From positions 2,726,501-2,790,500 of the forward strand of contig NZ_CP067136.1 of the NCBI RefSeq assembly GCF_028553785.1: DNA of 64,000 nucleotides. Direction: 5' to 3'. The notes under the pieces were generated by a model. It made no database searches, had not been told where the DNA came from, and saw only the letters and a list, made by a program, of their open reading frames with translations. Below, in pieces: positions 54,416 through 63,454 of this stretch. The position numbers and the translations under genes were made by a program. This DNA comes from Paracoccus fistulariae. GTDB taxonomy: Bacteria > Pseudomonadota > Alphaproteobacteria > Rhodobacterales > Rhodobacteraceae. Within the stretch, counting starts at the first letter, position 1. Each line of letters starts with the position of its first letter.

Positions 54416-55900
54416 TTATTCGGCCGCGACGCGGGCGTCGCTGTTGAGGAAATTGGCAATGGATTCGGCGGCCTCGCGCCCATCGCGGATTGCCCAGACC
54501 ACAAGGCTGGCCCCGCGCACGATATCGCCCACCGCGTAAACCCCGGGGATCGAGGTCTGATGCGTCTGGAAATCGGCCTTGACCGTGCCCCAGCGGGTCA
54601 CTTCCAGCCCGTCCACGCCCCAGAGTTTCGGCAGATCCTCGGGCTCGAACCCAAGCGCCTTGATGACCAGTTCGGCCGGTTCGTCGTAATCCGCGCCCTC
54701 GATCAGTTCCGGCGACTGGCGGCCCGACACGTCGGGCGCGCCCAGGCGCATTTTCTGGATGCGGACGCTGGCGATCTGCGGCAGGCCCGCGACGTCAGCC
54801 TCTTCCGCCTCGGCAGCGATGCCGGTGACATGGCCGGTAAAGGCGCCGGGCGCTGAAAGCCAGACGAATTCGACGCCCTCTTCCTCGGCATTCTGAACCT
54901 CGCGCTGCGAACCGGGCATATTCGCGCGGTCGCGGCGATAGAGGCATTTCACCGATTGCGCGCCCTGACGAATGGCGGTGCGGACGCAATCCATGGCGGT
55001 ATCGCCGCCGCCGATCACGACGACGCGCTTGCCATTGGCGTTCAACTCTCCATCCTCGTAATCGGGCACCTCATCGCCGAAATCGACCTTGTTGCTGGCG
55101 GTCAGGTAGTCGATGGCGCGCACGACGCCGCCTGCATTTGCGTTGTCGATGTCCAGATCGCGGGTCTTGTAGACACCGGTGGCGATCAGCACCGCATCAT
55201 GCTTGCCGCGAATGGCATCAAAGCTGATATCCTCGCCGACATTGCAGTTCAGCACGAAATCGACGCCGCTATCCTCCAGCAGCTTGTTGCGGCGCATGAC
55301 CACGTCCTTCTCCAGCTTGAAGCCGGGGATGCCATAGGTCATCAGCCCGCCCGCGCGGTCATATCGGTCATAGATCGTGACCTGAAAGCCTTCGCGCCGC
55401 AGCATGTCGGCCGCAGCCAGACCGCCCGGACCCGCGCCGATGATGCCGATGCTTTCGGAACGCTCTTGTTCCGGGCGGGCGGCCAGAACCCAGCCTTCCT
55501 CCCATGCGGTATCGGTGATGTATTTCTCGATGGCGCCGATGGTGACGGTGCCATGGCCCGACTGTTCGATCACGCAATTGCCTTCACACAGGCGATCCTG
55601 CGGGCAGATGCGACCGCAGATTTCCGGGAAGGTGTTGGTGGCCTGGCTGAGGTGATAGGCCTCTTGAAGCCGTCCTTCGGCGGTCAGGCGCAGCCAGTCG
55701 GGGATATTGTTGTGCAGGGGACAATGCGACTGGCAATAGGGCACGCCGCATTGGCTGCATCGCGCGGCCTGTTCGGCGGCCTTGGCCGCTGCGAATTCCC
55801 TGTAAATCTCGTGGAAGTCCTCGCTGCGTTCCGCCGCCTCGCGTTTCTGCGGCATTTCGCGCGGGATAGAGACGAATTTCAGCATCTTCTGCGTGGCCAT
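54416..55900 (-). CDS. gltD: Glutamate synthase small subunit
   Basis: A 494-residue NADPH-oxidising subunit of glutamate synthase. The N-terminal 4Fe-4S ligands lie in CSQCGVPYCQSHCPLHNNIPDW and CGRICPQDRLCEGNC. The FAD motif is IIGAGPGGLAAADMLRREG, and the NADPH motif is VIGGGDTAMDC. It passes electrons to GltB. The start at 55900 (MATQKMLKFV) has GGAAGG upstream; ATG 55918 is an alternative. It is first in a four-gene operon with gltB. Confidence 0.95.
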   Translation of the reverse strand: MATQKMLKFVSIPREMPQKREAAERSEDFHEIYREFAAAKAAEQAARCSQCGVPYCQSHCPLHNNIPDWLRLTAEGRLQEAYHLSQATNTFPEICGRICPQDRLCEGNCVIEQSGHGTVTIGAIEKYITDTAWEEGWVLAARPEQERSESIGIIGAGPGGLAAADMLRREGFQVTIYDRYDRAGGLMTYGIPGFKLEKDVVMRRNKLLEDSGVDFVLNCNVGEDISFDAIRGKHDAVLIATGVYKTRDLDIDNANAGGVVRAIDYLTASNKVDFGDEVPDYEDGELNANGKRVVVIGGGDTAMDCVRTAIRQGAQSVKCLYRRDRANMPGSQREVQNAEEEGVEFVWLSAPGAFTGHVTGIAAEAEEADVAGLPQIASVRIQKMRLGAPDVSGRQSPELIEGADYDEPAELVIKALGFEPEDLPKLWGVDGLEVTRWGTVKADFQTHQTSIPGVYAVGDIVRGASLVVWAIRDGREAAESIANFLNSDARVAAE

Positions 55901-56051
55901 TGCTGCGCAACCTTCCATTTCGGGACCTTCCGCAGCCTGCATAAGCTACGGCGCCCGGGATGAAAAGTCAGCAAGACTGACCTATATGCGGTATTCTGGC
56001 CGGCTCGGCAGAAAATTTCCGCCAGAAGGCCGAAAAATAGGTCAACCTTGT

Positions 56052-56855
56052 TTACATACCTGCTAGAAGAGCCAGCATAGCAAGGCCGCCGACGATGATT
56101 CGCCACCAGGCGAAAAGCGCATATCCGTGGCTGGAGACATAGCCCAGCAGCCAGCGTACCACGACAAGCGCGCTGAGGAAGGCCATGACAAAGCCGATGA
56201 CGATATTGCCAAGCGCGGCAGAGTTCAGAACGTCCCAGTTCTTCATCAGGTCATAGGCAAAGGCGCCCAGCATGGTCGGCATCGCCAGAAAGAAGGAAAA
56301 TTCCGCCGCCGAGCGCTTGCTGGCCCCCAGCAACAGCCCGCCCACGATCGTCGCGCCCGAACGCGATACGCCGGGGATCATCGCGATGCACTGGATCAGG
56401 CCGATTTTTAGCGCCATGGACAGCGGGAAATCCTCGACCTCGGTATAGCGCGGGTTCTTGGCCCAGCGATCCACAAAGAGCAGCACGATCCCGCCCAGGA
56501 TCAGGTTGACCGCAATGAGCATCGGCGTTTCGAACAGGACCGTCTTGATAAAGCCGTGCGCCATGACGCCGATCACCACGGCGGGGGCAAAGGCGATCAG
56601 TACCGCGGCGATGAAATGCCGCGATTTCGGATCATGCGGGGCCGAGGTGAAGATCTGGTAAAGCCGCCGGGAATAGATCCCCAGCACGGCCAGCACCGCG
56701 CCCAGCTGAATCACGACCTCGAAGGCGCGCCCGGGCGAGTTGAAGCCCAGGAAATGCCCTGCCAGCAGCACATGGCCGGTTGAGGAAACAGGAATGAACT
56801 CGGTCAGCCCCTCGACGATACCGAGGAGCGCGGCAACGATTGTATTATGTTCCAT
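56052..56855 (-). CDS. uppP: Undecaprenyl-diphosphatase
   Basis: A 267-residue membrane phosphatase that recycles the peptidoglycan lipid carrier. Conserved motifs [19 protein letters not shown] and [17 protein letters not shown] are present, with about eight helices. Its ATG directly abuts the TAA of the NDUFA9-like gene with no gap, so the two are cotranscribed. It supplies carrier to MtgA and other wall enzymes. Confidence 0.95.
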   Translation of the reverse strand: MEHNTIVAALLGIVEGLTEFIPVSSTGHVLLAGHFLGFNSPGRAFEVVIQLGAVLAVLGIYSRRLYQIFTSAPHDPKSRHFIAAVLIAFAPAVVIGVMAHGFIKTVLFETPMLIAVNLILGGIVLLFVDRWAKNPRYTEVEDFPLSMALKIGLIQCIAMIPGVSRSGATIVGGLLLGASKRSAAEFSFFLAMPTMLGAFAYDLMKNWDVLNSAALGNIVIGFVMAFLSALVVVRWLLGYVSSHGYALFAWWRIIVGGLAMLALLAGM

Positions 56856-57839
56856 TTACAGCGGACGCAGGTTCTTGGCCGAGCGTTTGATGGCCTCATA
56901 CTGGCCAGAGGGGCGATAGGGCCACAGATATTGTTCCAGCACGGCCTCGGCGGCCAGCGGCTGGATCCCCAGATCGGCAAAGCTCTTGGCGCCCTCGCTG
57001 ACCAGATTGTCCTGCGACAACAGCACCAACTGGTCACGCGGCAGCGGGTTCTTGACGATGCCGAAGGTCACGAACTGAACGATGCCAAGGATGGTCGAGC
57101 CCAGACGCGCCGCCCAGAAGGGCATCGAGATCACCAGGCGACGGCGATCGGTTTCCTGCAGCGTCTGCGCGGCGATCTCTCGCATGGTCATGATATCGGG
57201 GCCGCCAAGCTCGTAGATGCCGGGGGCAACCTTGCCTGCGGCGCCCATGGCCGCGGCCTTGGCGACGTCATTGACGAATACCGGCTGCAGCCTCGTCCTG
57301 GCGCCGATGATCGGCATGACCGGACTGGCCGCAGCCATGCCTGCAAAGCGATTGTAGAACTGATCGCCCGGACCGAACATCACCGAGGGGCGCAGGATGA
57401 TCGCGTCAGGGCGCTGTTCCAGCACCGCCTCTTCGCCGCGCGCCTTGGCCGAGATATAGGGGCTGTCGGAATCCGCATCGACCGCAAGGCCCGAGATATG
57501 CACGACCTGCGCCACACCCAGTTCCGCAGAGATGCGCGCGACATGTCCGGCGCCCTCGACAAAGATATTCTCGAAATTGCTTTTGCCTTCGGGGTGCAGG
57601 ATATTGACGCAGTTCACCACCGCATCCGCATCCGTCATCGCCGCGCGGACCGAGGCCTCGTCACGCAGGTTGCACAGCACCGGCACGACCTGACCGACAG
57701 CGCCATAGGTGCGGGTGAACAATGCCTCATCGGGGCGGCGAACGGCGACGCGGACGCGCCAGCCTTCCTGGGCCATGATGCGGGCGACCTGACGGCCAAG
57801 GAAGCCAGATCCGCCAAAGATCGTGACAAGTTTCGACAT
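56856..57839 (-). CDS. NDUFA9-like NAD(P)-binding SDR protein
   Basis: A 327-residue atypical/extended SDR of the complex I NDUFA9 family. The N-terminal dinucleotide motif GGSGFLGRQVA is followed by VRVAVRRPDEA and AVVNCVNILHPEGKSNFEN. Homologs in alphaproteobacteria may bind NADPH near respiratory complex I. The start at 57839 has AAGGAGG 10 bases upstream. It is transcribed immediately before uppP. No nuo genes are nearby. Confidence 0.87.
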   Translation of the reverse strand: MSKLVTIFGGSGFLGRQVARIMAQEGWRVRVAVRRPDEALFTRTYGAVGQVVPVLCNLRDEASVRAAMTDADAVVNCVNILHPEGKSNFENIFVEGAGHVARISAELGVAQVVHISGLAVDADSDSPYISAKARGEEAVLEQRPDAIILRPSVMFGPGDQFYNRFAGMAAASPVMPIIGARTRLQPVFVNDVAKAAAMGAAGKVAPGIYELGGPDIMTMREIAAQTLQETDRRRLVISMPFWAARLGSTILGIVQFVTFGIVKNPLPRDQLVLLSQDNLVSEGAKSFADLGIQPLAAEAVLEQYLWPYRPSGQYEAIKRSAKNLRPL

Positions 57840-58044
57840 GGACCCTAAGCCTCCTTCGCGCCGCGTTTCGGTTGCGATCATTACCCAAGCGCGCGGGGCG
57901 CGGCAAGACGTGCAAGCATTTGGGCGCGAAAAGCCGTGCCTTTCGCCCGCGCTTTCGGGCCTGTCTGCTGGCGCTTGCAACCACCCGCCCCGGCAGAAAA
58001 TCGGGCCGCCCGCAAACTTCCTGAAACTTTTTTATCGAACCCCA

Positions 58045-58073
58045 TTGACGGCCCCCGCGACTGCCTTTAGAGA
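58045..58073 (+). promoter_or_regulatory. Promoter of tRNA-Leu
   Basis: TTGACG (58045-58050), a 17-base spacer and TAGAGA (58068-58073), about 17 bases before the tRNA. It gives a short 5' leader of about 10 bases. The rest of 57840-58044 shows no other feature. Confidence 0.7.
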
Positions 58074-58090
58074 CCCCGCTCACACCACCT

Positions 58091-58175
58091 GCCCAGGTGG
58101 CGGAATTGGTAGACGCGCACGGTTCAGGTCCGTGTGCCGCAAGGCGTGGAGGTTCGAGTCCTCTCCTGGGCACCA
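58091..58175 (+). tRNA. tRNA-Leu (anticodon CAG)
   Basis: A class II tRNA of 85 bases including encoded CCA. The 7-bp acceptor stem is GCCCAGG/CCTGGGC, the anticodon stem CACGG/CCGTG encloses the loop TTCAGGT with anticodon CAG, there is a long variable arm, and the T-arm reads GGTTCGAGTCC. It reads CUG codons, the main leucine codon here. Confidence 0.97.
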
Positions 58176-58181
58176 TAAAAC

Positions 58182-58220
58182 AAAACCCCCGAAGAACTGT
58201 GCTTCTTCGGGGGTTTTGCT
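58182..58220 (+). terminator. Terminator after tRNA-Leu
   Basis: A 15-bp stem (AAAACCCCCGAAGAA, 58182-58196, with TTCTTCGGGGGTTTT, 58203-58217) and a 6-base loop. The T-run forms part of the descending arm. Confidence 0.9.
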
Positions 58221-58376
58221 TATGCGGCAACGAGCCTTGCTGACAGCGCCGTCGCCGGAAATCCCCGCTGCCGTGACGTCGGGGGAAACCCCTCCCGCCT
58301 CTTGCAGGTTTTTTTCTGGAAAATCCCCCGCATTTTCGTGATAGAGGCGCACGGCACAGCAGATGGACAAGGCGCG

Positions 58377-58991
58377 ATGAGCATACATCTTTATCAGAAC
58401 GATCTTCCCGAGGATCTGGATCTCGGCACGCTGGTGGCGATCGATACGGAAACCATGGGGCTGGATCCGCGCCGCGACCGGCTGTGTCTGGTGCAGATGT
58501 CGGCAGGCGATGGCGATGCGCATCTGGTCCAGATCGAACGCGGCCAGACCGAGGCGCCCAATCTGACAAAGATGCTGACCGATCCGAAGGTCACGAAGCT
58601 GTTCCATTTCGGACGCTTCGATATCGCGGCGCTGGAGAATACCTTTGGCGTCGTCACCTCGCCCGTCTGGTGCACCAAGATCGCCTCCAAGCTGGTGCGG
58701 ACCTATACCGACCGGCACGGGCTGAAATACCTGCTGAATGAGCTGGTCGGCGTCGATGTCAGCAAGCAGCAGCAGACCAGCGACTGGGGCGCGGCGGACC
58801 TCAGCGATGCGCAGCTGGAATATGCCGCATCGGACGTGTTGCACCTGCACAAGCTGAAAGAGGCGCTGGAAACGCGCCTGCGTCGTGAAAACCGTATGGG
58901 GCTGGCTCAGGCCTGTTTCGATTTCCTGCCGGCCCGCGCCCATCTGGATCTGCTGGGCTGGGGGGATGAAAACGACATCTTCCATCACTAG
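58377..58991 (+). CDS. rnd: Ribonuclease D (3'-5' exonuclease)
   Basis: A 204-residue DEDDy-type exonuclease that trims tRNA and other RNA 3' ends. DTE in AIDTETMGLDP is motif I, FHFGRFDIAAL motif II, and YAASDVLHLHKL motif III. It has no HRDC domain, the short form common in alphaproteobacteria. Start MSIHLYQNDLPED at 58377; the frame upstream is untranslated. It ends 9 bases before the kdsD-type gene. Confidence 0.92.
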   Translation: MSIHLYQNDLPEDLDLGTLVAIDTETMGLDPRRDRLCLVQMSAGDGDAHLVQIERGQTEAPNLTKMLTDPKVTKLFHFGRFDIAALENTFGVVTSPVWCTKIASKLVRTYTDRHGLKYLLNELVGVDVSKQQQTSDWGAADLSDAQLEYAASDVLHLHKLKEALETRLRRENRMGLAQACFDFLPARAHLDLLGWGDENDIFHH

Positions 58992-59000
58992 GTTGGCGGC

Positions 59001-59945
59001 ATGAACGGATATCTTGATACCGCCCGCCGTGTGATCCGGACCGAGGCAGAGGCGCTGGAGATGCTGGCGCAGGGGCTTGGCCCCGAATTTCGTCAGGCGA
59101 TTGACGTGATCCTGCAGGCGCAGGGGCGGATCGTCGTGTCGGGCATGGGGAAATCCGGGCATATCGCGCGCAAGATCGCGGCGACATTCGCCTCGACCGG
59201 GACGCCCGCGCAATTCGTGCACCCGGCCGAGGCCAGTCATGGCGATCTGGGCATGGTCACGCAGGCCGATGCCGTTCTGATGTTGTCCAATAGCGGCGAA
59301 ACGCCGGAACTGGCCGATCTGATCGCCCATACCCGTCGCTTCAACATCCCGCTGATCGGTGTGGCGGCGCGCCCCGAATCGACCCTGCTGCGGCAGGCCG
59401 ATGTGGCGCTGGTCCTGCCCGCCGCGCCCGAGGCCTGCGGCACCGGGATCGTGCCGACCTCTTCCACCACGATGACGCTGGCACTGGGCGATGCGCTGGC
59501 CATTGCGCTGATGGAGCATCGCGAATTCACCCCCGAACATTTCCGCACCTTTCACCCGGGCGGCAAGCTGGGGGCGCGGCTGGCCAAGGTGGGCGATCTG
59601 ATGCATGCCGATATGCCGCTGGTGCGCCGCGATACGCCAATGACCGACGCCTTGCTGGTCATCAGCCAGAAAGGCTATGGCGTGACCGGCGTGACGGATG
59701 AGGACGGGCGGCTGGTCGGGATCATCACGGATGGCGACTTGCGCCGTCATATGCAGGGGCTGCTGGATCACCGCGCGGATGAGGTGATGACCGCCAATCC
59801 CCGCACCATCGAGCCAGAGGCGCTGGCAGAGGCCGCGCTGGCCGAGATGCAGTCGCGCAAGATCACCTGCCTCTTCTCGGTCGAGGGCGATCAGCCGCGC
59901 GGCATTCTGCATATCCATGACTGCCTGCGCGCCGGCGTGGCCTGA
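59001..59945 (+). CDS. kdsD: Arabinose-5-phosphate isomerase (KpsF/GutQ)
   Basis: A 314-residue sugar-phosphate isomerase that makes D-arabinose-5-phosphate for KDO, an LPS sugar. The SIS domain (about 35-170) contains VVSGMGKSGHIARKIAATFASTGTPAQF and SNSGETPEL. Two CBS domains occupy about 205-260 and 270-314. It leads directly into lptC (3-base gap), the usual alphaproteobacterial arrangement, so KDO supply and LPS transport are cotranscribed. Confidence 0.93.
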   Translation: MNGYLDTARRVIRTEAEALEMLAQGLGPEFRQAIDVILQAQGRIVVSGMGKSGHIARKIAATFASTGTPAQFVHPAEASHGDLGMVTQADAVLMLSNSGETPELADLIAHTRRFNIPLIGVAARPESTLLRQADVALVLPAAPEACGTGIVPTSSTTMTLALGDALAIALMEHREFTPEHFRTFHPGGKLGARLAKVGDLMHADMPLVRRDTPMTDALLVISQKGYGVTGVTDEDGRLVGIITDGDLRRHMQGLLDHRADEVMTANPRTIEPEALAEAALAEMQSRKITCLFSVEGDQPRGILHIHDCLRAGVA

Positions 59946-59948
59946 TCC

Positions 59949-60527
59949 ATGAACCGCACGCGCATCGTCCGTTGGCTGAGGGTGCTGCTGCCGCTGCTGG
60001 CGCTGGCGCTGCTGTCGACGCTGTTTCTGTTTTCGCGCGAATCGGAACGGGAATCTCAGATCCCCTATGCCAGTGTGGATGCCGAAGCCATGGCCCGCGA
60101 CCCGCGTATCGTCGCGCCGCAATATTCGGGCGTGACCGACGATGGCGCGCAGATCCGGCTTGAGGCCAGTCAGGTCGAACTGGGCGCGGGTGAATCCGGG
60201 CAGAACCTGCGGCTGGATTGGCAGCGGCCCGACGGGTTGCAGGCCGATCTGGTCGCGCCGGATGCCGGGGTCACGGGCGATCTGATTCAGCTGCGGGGCG
60301 GCGTCCGGATGACGACCTCCTCGGGCTGGCGGGTCGATGCCGATCAGATCGACGCCGCCACCGACCGTTCGCTTATCGCCGCGGAGAACGGGGTTCAGGC
60401 CAGCGCGCCCTTTGGCGAGATCACCGCCCGGCAGATGCAGTTGAAACCCGACGGGCAAAGCGCCGAGCCAGATGGCGGCGCAATCTTGAACTTTTCTGGC
60501 GGCGTTCGTCTGATATACCGTCCTTGA
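59949..60527 (+). CDS. lptC: LPS export protein LptC
   Basis: A 192-residue bitopic protein. One N-terminal helix (about 9-28) is followed by a periplasmic beta-jellyroll (LptC domain) with motifs such as DPRIVAPQYSGVTDDGAQIRLEASQVEL. It joins the LptB2FG ATPase to LptA. It sits between kdsD and lptA. The stop precedes lptA by 35 bases. Confidence 0.9.
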   Translation: MNRTRIVRWLRVLLPLLALALLSTLFLFSRESERESQIPYASVDAEAMARDPRIVAPQYSGVTDDGAQIRLEASQVELGAGESGQNLRLDWQRPDGLQADLVAPDAGVTGDLIQLRGGVRMTTSSGWRVDADQIDAATDRSLIAAENGVQASAPFGEITARQMQLKPDGQSAEPDGGAILNFSGGVRLIYRP

Positions 60528-60562
60528 CTTTAATCAGTTTTACCCAACGGAAGGACCATCGG

Positions 60563-61039
60563 ATGATGCGCCCCCTGCTGACCGTCCTGTTTCTTGCGGC
60601 TGCTCCGGCCTTGGCGCAGAATATCACCTTTGGCGGGGTGAAGGCGGATACCTCTCAGCCGGTCGAGGTCGCGGCAGATAACCTGTCTGTCAATCAATCC
60701 GATGGCAGCGCCACATTCACCGGCAATGTGGTGATCGGTCAGGGAGAGATGCGGCTGGCCGCCGATACCGTCACCGTCGAATATTCCGAGGGCGGGCAGA
60801 ATCGCATCCGGTCGCTGCATGCTCGCGGGAATGTGACATTGGTTTCCGGCCCCGACGCCGCAGAAGCTGCCGAGGCGGTTTATGACGTGGAAACCGGCAA
60901 TGTCACCATGACCGGCCAGGTTGTGCTGACGCAGGGCCAGAACGTGCTGACGGGCAATAACATGACGGTCAATCTGGAAACCGGCACGGCGCAGGTCCAG
61001 GGGCGCGTGCGCTCGATCCTGCAATCGGGGGCGAATTGA
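60563..61039 (+). CDS. lptA: LPS export protein LptA
   Basis: A 158-residue periplasmic protein with signal peptide (about 1-18, LLTVLFLAAAPALAQ) and an OstA/LptA beta-jellyroll (ADNLSVNQSDGSATFTGNVVIGQGEMRLAADTVTVEY). It bridges inner and outer membranes for LPS. The ATG at 60563 has AAGGA 7 bases upstream. Its TGA overlaps the lptB ATG by one base (TGATG), so the genes are coupled. Confidence 0.93.
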   Translation: MMRPLLTVLFLAAAPALAQNITFGGVKADTSQPVEVAADNLSVNQSDGSATFTGNVVIGQGEMRLAADTVTVEYSEGGQNRIRSLHARGNVTLVSGPDAAEAAEAVYDVETGNVTMTGQVVLTQGQNVLTGNNMTVNLETGTAQVQGRVRSILQSGAN

Positions 61040-61779
61040 TGGCACGGGCAGCGTCAGGCGGGCTGGTCGTCAGCCAGTTGCGCAAGGCCTATAAGAACAG
61101 GCCGGTGATCCGCGACGTCTCGATGCAACTGTCGCGCGGAGAGGTCGTCGCCCTGCTGGGGCCGAACGGATCGGGCAAGACGACCTGCTTCTATTGCATT
61201 GCCGGGCTGGTCCAGCCCGATTCCGGGCAGGTGCTGATCGACGGTCAGGACGCCACCCGCCTGCCCATGTTCCGCCGCGCGCGCATGGGAATCGGCTATC
61301 TTCCGCAGGAAATGTCGATCTTTCGCGGTCTGACGGTCGAGCAGAACATCATGTCGGTGCTGGAGGTCGTCGAAAAGGATCAGCACCACCGCCGCGACCG
61401 GTTAGAGGAATTGCTGGGCGAATTTTCGATCGGCCATCTGCGCAACGCCCCCGCGCTGGCGCTGTCAGGCGGTGAACGCCGCCGGGTCGAGATTGCGCGA
61501 TGTCTTGCCTCTGGCCCCAGTTTCCTGCTGCTGGATGAGCCCTTCGCCGGCGTCGATCCCATTGCCGTGGGCGAGATCCGCGAACTGGTTCAGGATCTGA
61601 AGACGCGGGGGATCGGGGTGCTGATCACCGATCATAACGTGCGGGAAACATTGGGGATCGTGGATCGCGCCTATATCCTGCATGACGGCCATGTGCTGAT
61701 GTCCGGATCGACCCAGGAAATCATCGCCGACCAGCGCGTGCGCGAGGTCTATCTGGGCGACAGCTTTCAGATGGTCTGA
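61039..61779 (+). CDS. lptB: LPS export ABC transporter ATPase LptB
   Basis: A 246-residue ABC ATPase powering LPS extraction. Walker A GPNGSGKTT, the Q-loop near GYLPQEMSIFRGLTVEQNI, signature LSGGERRRVEIARCL, Walker B LLLDEPFAGVDP and a switch His in ITDHNVRETL are all present. The LptB-typical segment QEMSIFR supports the name. It is coupled to lptA. Next comes hpf; rpoN, found here in many other alphaproteobacteria, is absent. Confidence 0.96.
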   Translation: MARAASGGLVVSQLRKAYKNRPVIRDVSMQLSRGEVVALLGPNGSGKTTCFYCIAGLVQPDSGQVLIDGQDATRLPMFRRARMGIGYLPQEMSIFRGLTVEQNIMSVLEVVEKDQHHRRDRLEELLGEFSIGHLRNAPALALSGGERRRVEIARCLASGPSFLLLDEPFAGVDPIAVGEIRELVQDLKTRGIGVLITDHNVRETLGIVDRAYILHDGHVLMSGSTQEIIADQRVREVYLGDSFQMV

Positions 61780-61823
61780 CGCGAAAGCCGGTTTCAATTT
61801 CGTGCAAGACGATATGCGCCCCG

Positions 61824-61959
61824 TTGACAGATTGCTTCGACTGTCACCAAATTGGACCAAGGGCGTGTTCATCCGCGCCCCGTCATTCCCGTTTCCGCCG
61901 CAGGCCGGCCTTTGAACGGGTCGGCGCATGTGGGAACGGGCAACCGGAGAGGAAATTCG
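61824..61959 (+). promoter_or_regulatory. Region upstream of hpf
   Basis: It holds TTGACA (61824-61829), possibly a -35, but no good -10 at the right distance (CCAAAT at 17 bases). TGACAG-N10-CTGTCA forms an inverted repeat here (61825-61846). A ribosome-binding site AGAGGA lies 7 bases before the hpf ATG. Confidence 0.35.
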
Positions 61960-62544
61960 ATGCGCTACACGATCAGCGGAAAACAAATTGACGTCGGCGA
62001 AGCTCTGACCGCGCATGTCAAGGACGAGTTGGGCGAAACGTTGGGGAAATATTCTCAGCGTCCGACCGATGCGGCGGTTACCTTTTCAAAGGACGCGCAT
62101 GAGTATTTGTGTGACGCCGTTGTGCACCTGTCCACCGGTCTGACGGTTCAGGCACGCGCCCACGCGACCGAGATTTACGCTGCTTTCGACGCGTGCAGGG
62201 AAAAGATGGACAAGCAATTGCGCCGCTACAAGCGGCGGTTGAAGGACCATCAGAAGGACAGGTCGGAGCCTGTTGAATTCGGGGCGGCTGACATGTATGT
62301 GCTTGCCGCTGAAGATGATGAATGGGAGGCCAAGGACGGCAGTCTGGAGCCGATCATCATCGCCGAAATGGAGGCGCGCGTGCCGACGCTGTCGGTCGGC
62401 GATGCCGTTATGCAGATGGAGCTGGCTGGAACGCCGCTGCTGGTGTTCCGCAATGAAAAACATGGCGGCGTGAATGTTGTCCATCGTCGTGATGATGGCA
62501 ATGTCGGCTGGATCGACCCGCGCGGCACCGGAACGGTGCAATAA
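61960..62544 (+). CDS. hpf: Ribosome hibernation promoting factor, long form
   Basis: A 194-residue protein. The N-terminal S30AE domain (about 1-100) starts MRYTISGKQIDVGEAL and binds the decoding centre. The C-terminal domain (about 135-190: PTLSVGDAVMQMELAGTPLLVFRNEKHGGVNVVHRR) dimerises ribosomes, giving 100S particles in stationary phase. The start at 61960 is chosen from the AGAGGA site. It precedes ptsN by 74 bases. Confidence 0.95.
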   Translation: MRYTISGKQIDVGEALTAHVKDELGETLGKYSQRPTDAAVTFSKDAHEYLCDAVVHLSTGLTVQARAHATEIYAAFDACREKMDKQLRRYKRRLKDHQKDRSEPVEFGAADMYVLAAEDDEWEAKDGSLEPIIIAEMEARVPTLSVGDAVMQMELAGTPLLVFRNEKHGGVNVVHRRDDGNVGWIDPRGTGTVQ

Positions 62545-62571
62545 GCCGTGTGTAACGCCTGAAAACTGAGA

Positions 62572-62595
62572 CGCCCCCGTCCTTGTGCGGGGGCG
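62572..62595 (+). terminator. Hairpin between hpf and ptsN
   Basis: CGCCCCCG/CGGGGGCG stem with an 8-base loop and no T-tract. It may reduce readthrough into ptsN or protect the hpf mRNA. Confidence 0.4.
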
Positions 62596-62618
62596 AACAG
62601 CTTGGGAAAGACACAATA

Positions 62619-63083
62619 ATGCATCTAAGCGAAATCCTAAAGCCGGGCGCCGTGCGTTCTTTGGCGCAGGTGACCTCGAAAAAGCGACTGTTTCAGGAAT
62701 TGTCCGAGCTGGCCCAGTCCGAATACGGGCTGAATGCCTCTGAGGTTCTGGATGCGCTGCAAGAGCGGGAAAGCCTGGGGCCGACCGGGGTTGGCCAGGG
62801 GGTGGCGCTGCCGCATGCCCGGCTGCACGGGCTGGATCAGGTCGTGGGCCTGTTCATCCGGCTGGAAAAGCCGCTGGATTTCGACGCTGTGGACCGCCAG
62901 CCGGTCGACCTGATCTTTGCCCTTCTGGCGCCCGAAAGCAGCGGCGTCGATCATCTCAAGGCGCTGGCGCTGGTGTCGCGGACGCTGCGGGATGCTGATT
63001 TAAGAAGCAAACTGCGCGCAAATGACGATCCGACGGCCCTTCACGCCGTCTTGTCCGCCGCTCAGGGCATCAAAGCCGCCTGA
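62619..63083 (+). CDS. ptsN: PTS IIA-like nitrogen regulatory protein
   Basis: A 154-residue EIIA-Ntr domain. The phosphorylated histidine is His66 in GVALPHARLHG. It takes phosphate from the PTSP-NPr chain and regulates K+ transport and nitrogen metabolism. Start MHLSEILKPG at 62619 has GGGAAAG about 8 bases upstream. It follows hpf on the same strand, the normal arrangement without rpoN. Confidence 0.95.
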   Translation: MHLSEILKPGAVRSLAQVTSKKRLFQELSELAQSEYGLNASEVLDALQERESLGPTGVGQGVALPHARLHGLDQVVGLFIRLEKPLDFDAVDRQPVDLIFALLAPESSGVDHLKALALVSRTLRDADLRSKLRANDDPTALHAVLSAAQGIKAA

Positions 63084-63146
63084 GTATTTTGCTTTGGTCC
63101 GATTCGGCCCTATATTGTCTCCGTAGGACCTAGGGGAGGGCCTGAT

Positions 63147-63332
63147 ATGAAGAAACACGACCTAGAGCAAGTTCACGCGGGCAATGCGCGCTTGCGTGAA
63201 TTTACCCGGCAAGAGCGCGAATCCGGCGTCCATCCTTATATCGCCGCGCTGCGCTCTCGTCCCAAGGACAGGCCTGCAGACGGGCGCAAACTGTCCGAAT
63301 ACACCCGGATCGAGCGCGGCTACGAAACCTGA
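63147..63332 (+). CDS. Small basic protein of unknown function
   Basis: A 61-residue hydrophilic protein rich in Arg, Lys and Glu (ARLREFTRQERESGVHPYIAALRSRPKDR). No signal peptide, helix or known domain. A good GGGAGGG ribosome-binding site lies 6 bases upstream, and a strong terminator follows, so it is likely translated. Function unknown. Confidence 0.65.
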   Translation: MKKHDLEQVHAGNARLREFTRQERESGVHPYIAALRSRPKDRPADGRKLSEYTRIERGYET

Positions 63333-63398
63333 CCGTATCCTTGCCACGGGTGGGCGCGGCAGATCGCCGCGCCACAGATCATGCTTTTGAAAACAGGT

Positions 63399-63434
63399 AA
63401 GCGCGGCCGCCGTTGGGCAGGCCGCGCTTTGCTG
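63399..63434 (+). terminator. Terminator after the 61-residue ORF
   Basis: A 10-bp stem (AAGCGCGGCC, 63399-63408, with GGCCGCGCTT, 63420-63429) and an 11-base loop, then TGCTGT. Confidence 0.65.
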
Positions 63435-63454
63435 TCAGAGCCGGGAGGTATTTA

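Noticed and set aside
58080..60458. 792-residue minus-strand ORF over tRNA-Leu, RNase D and kdsD
   Set aside because: It crosses a tRNA and two well-supported plus-strand genes, so it is not a gene.
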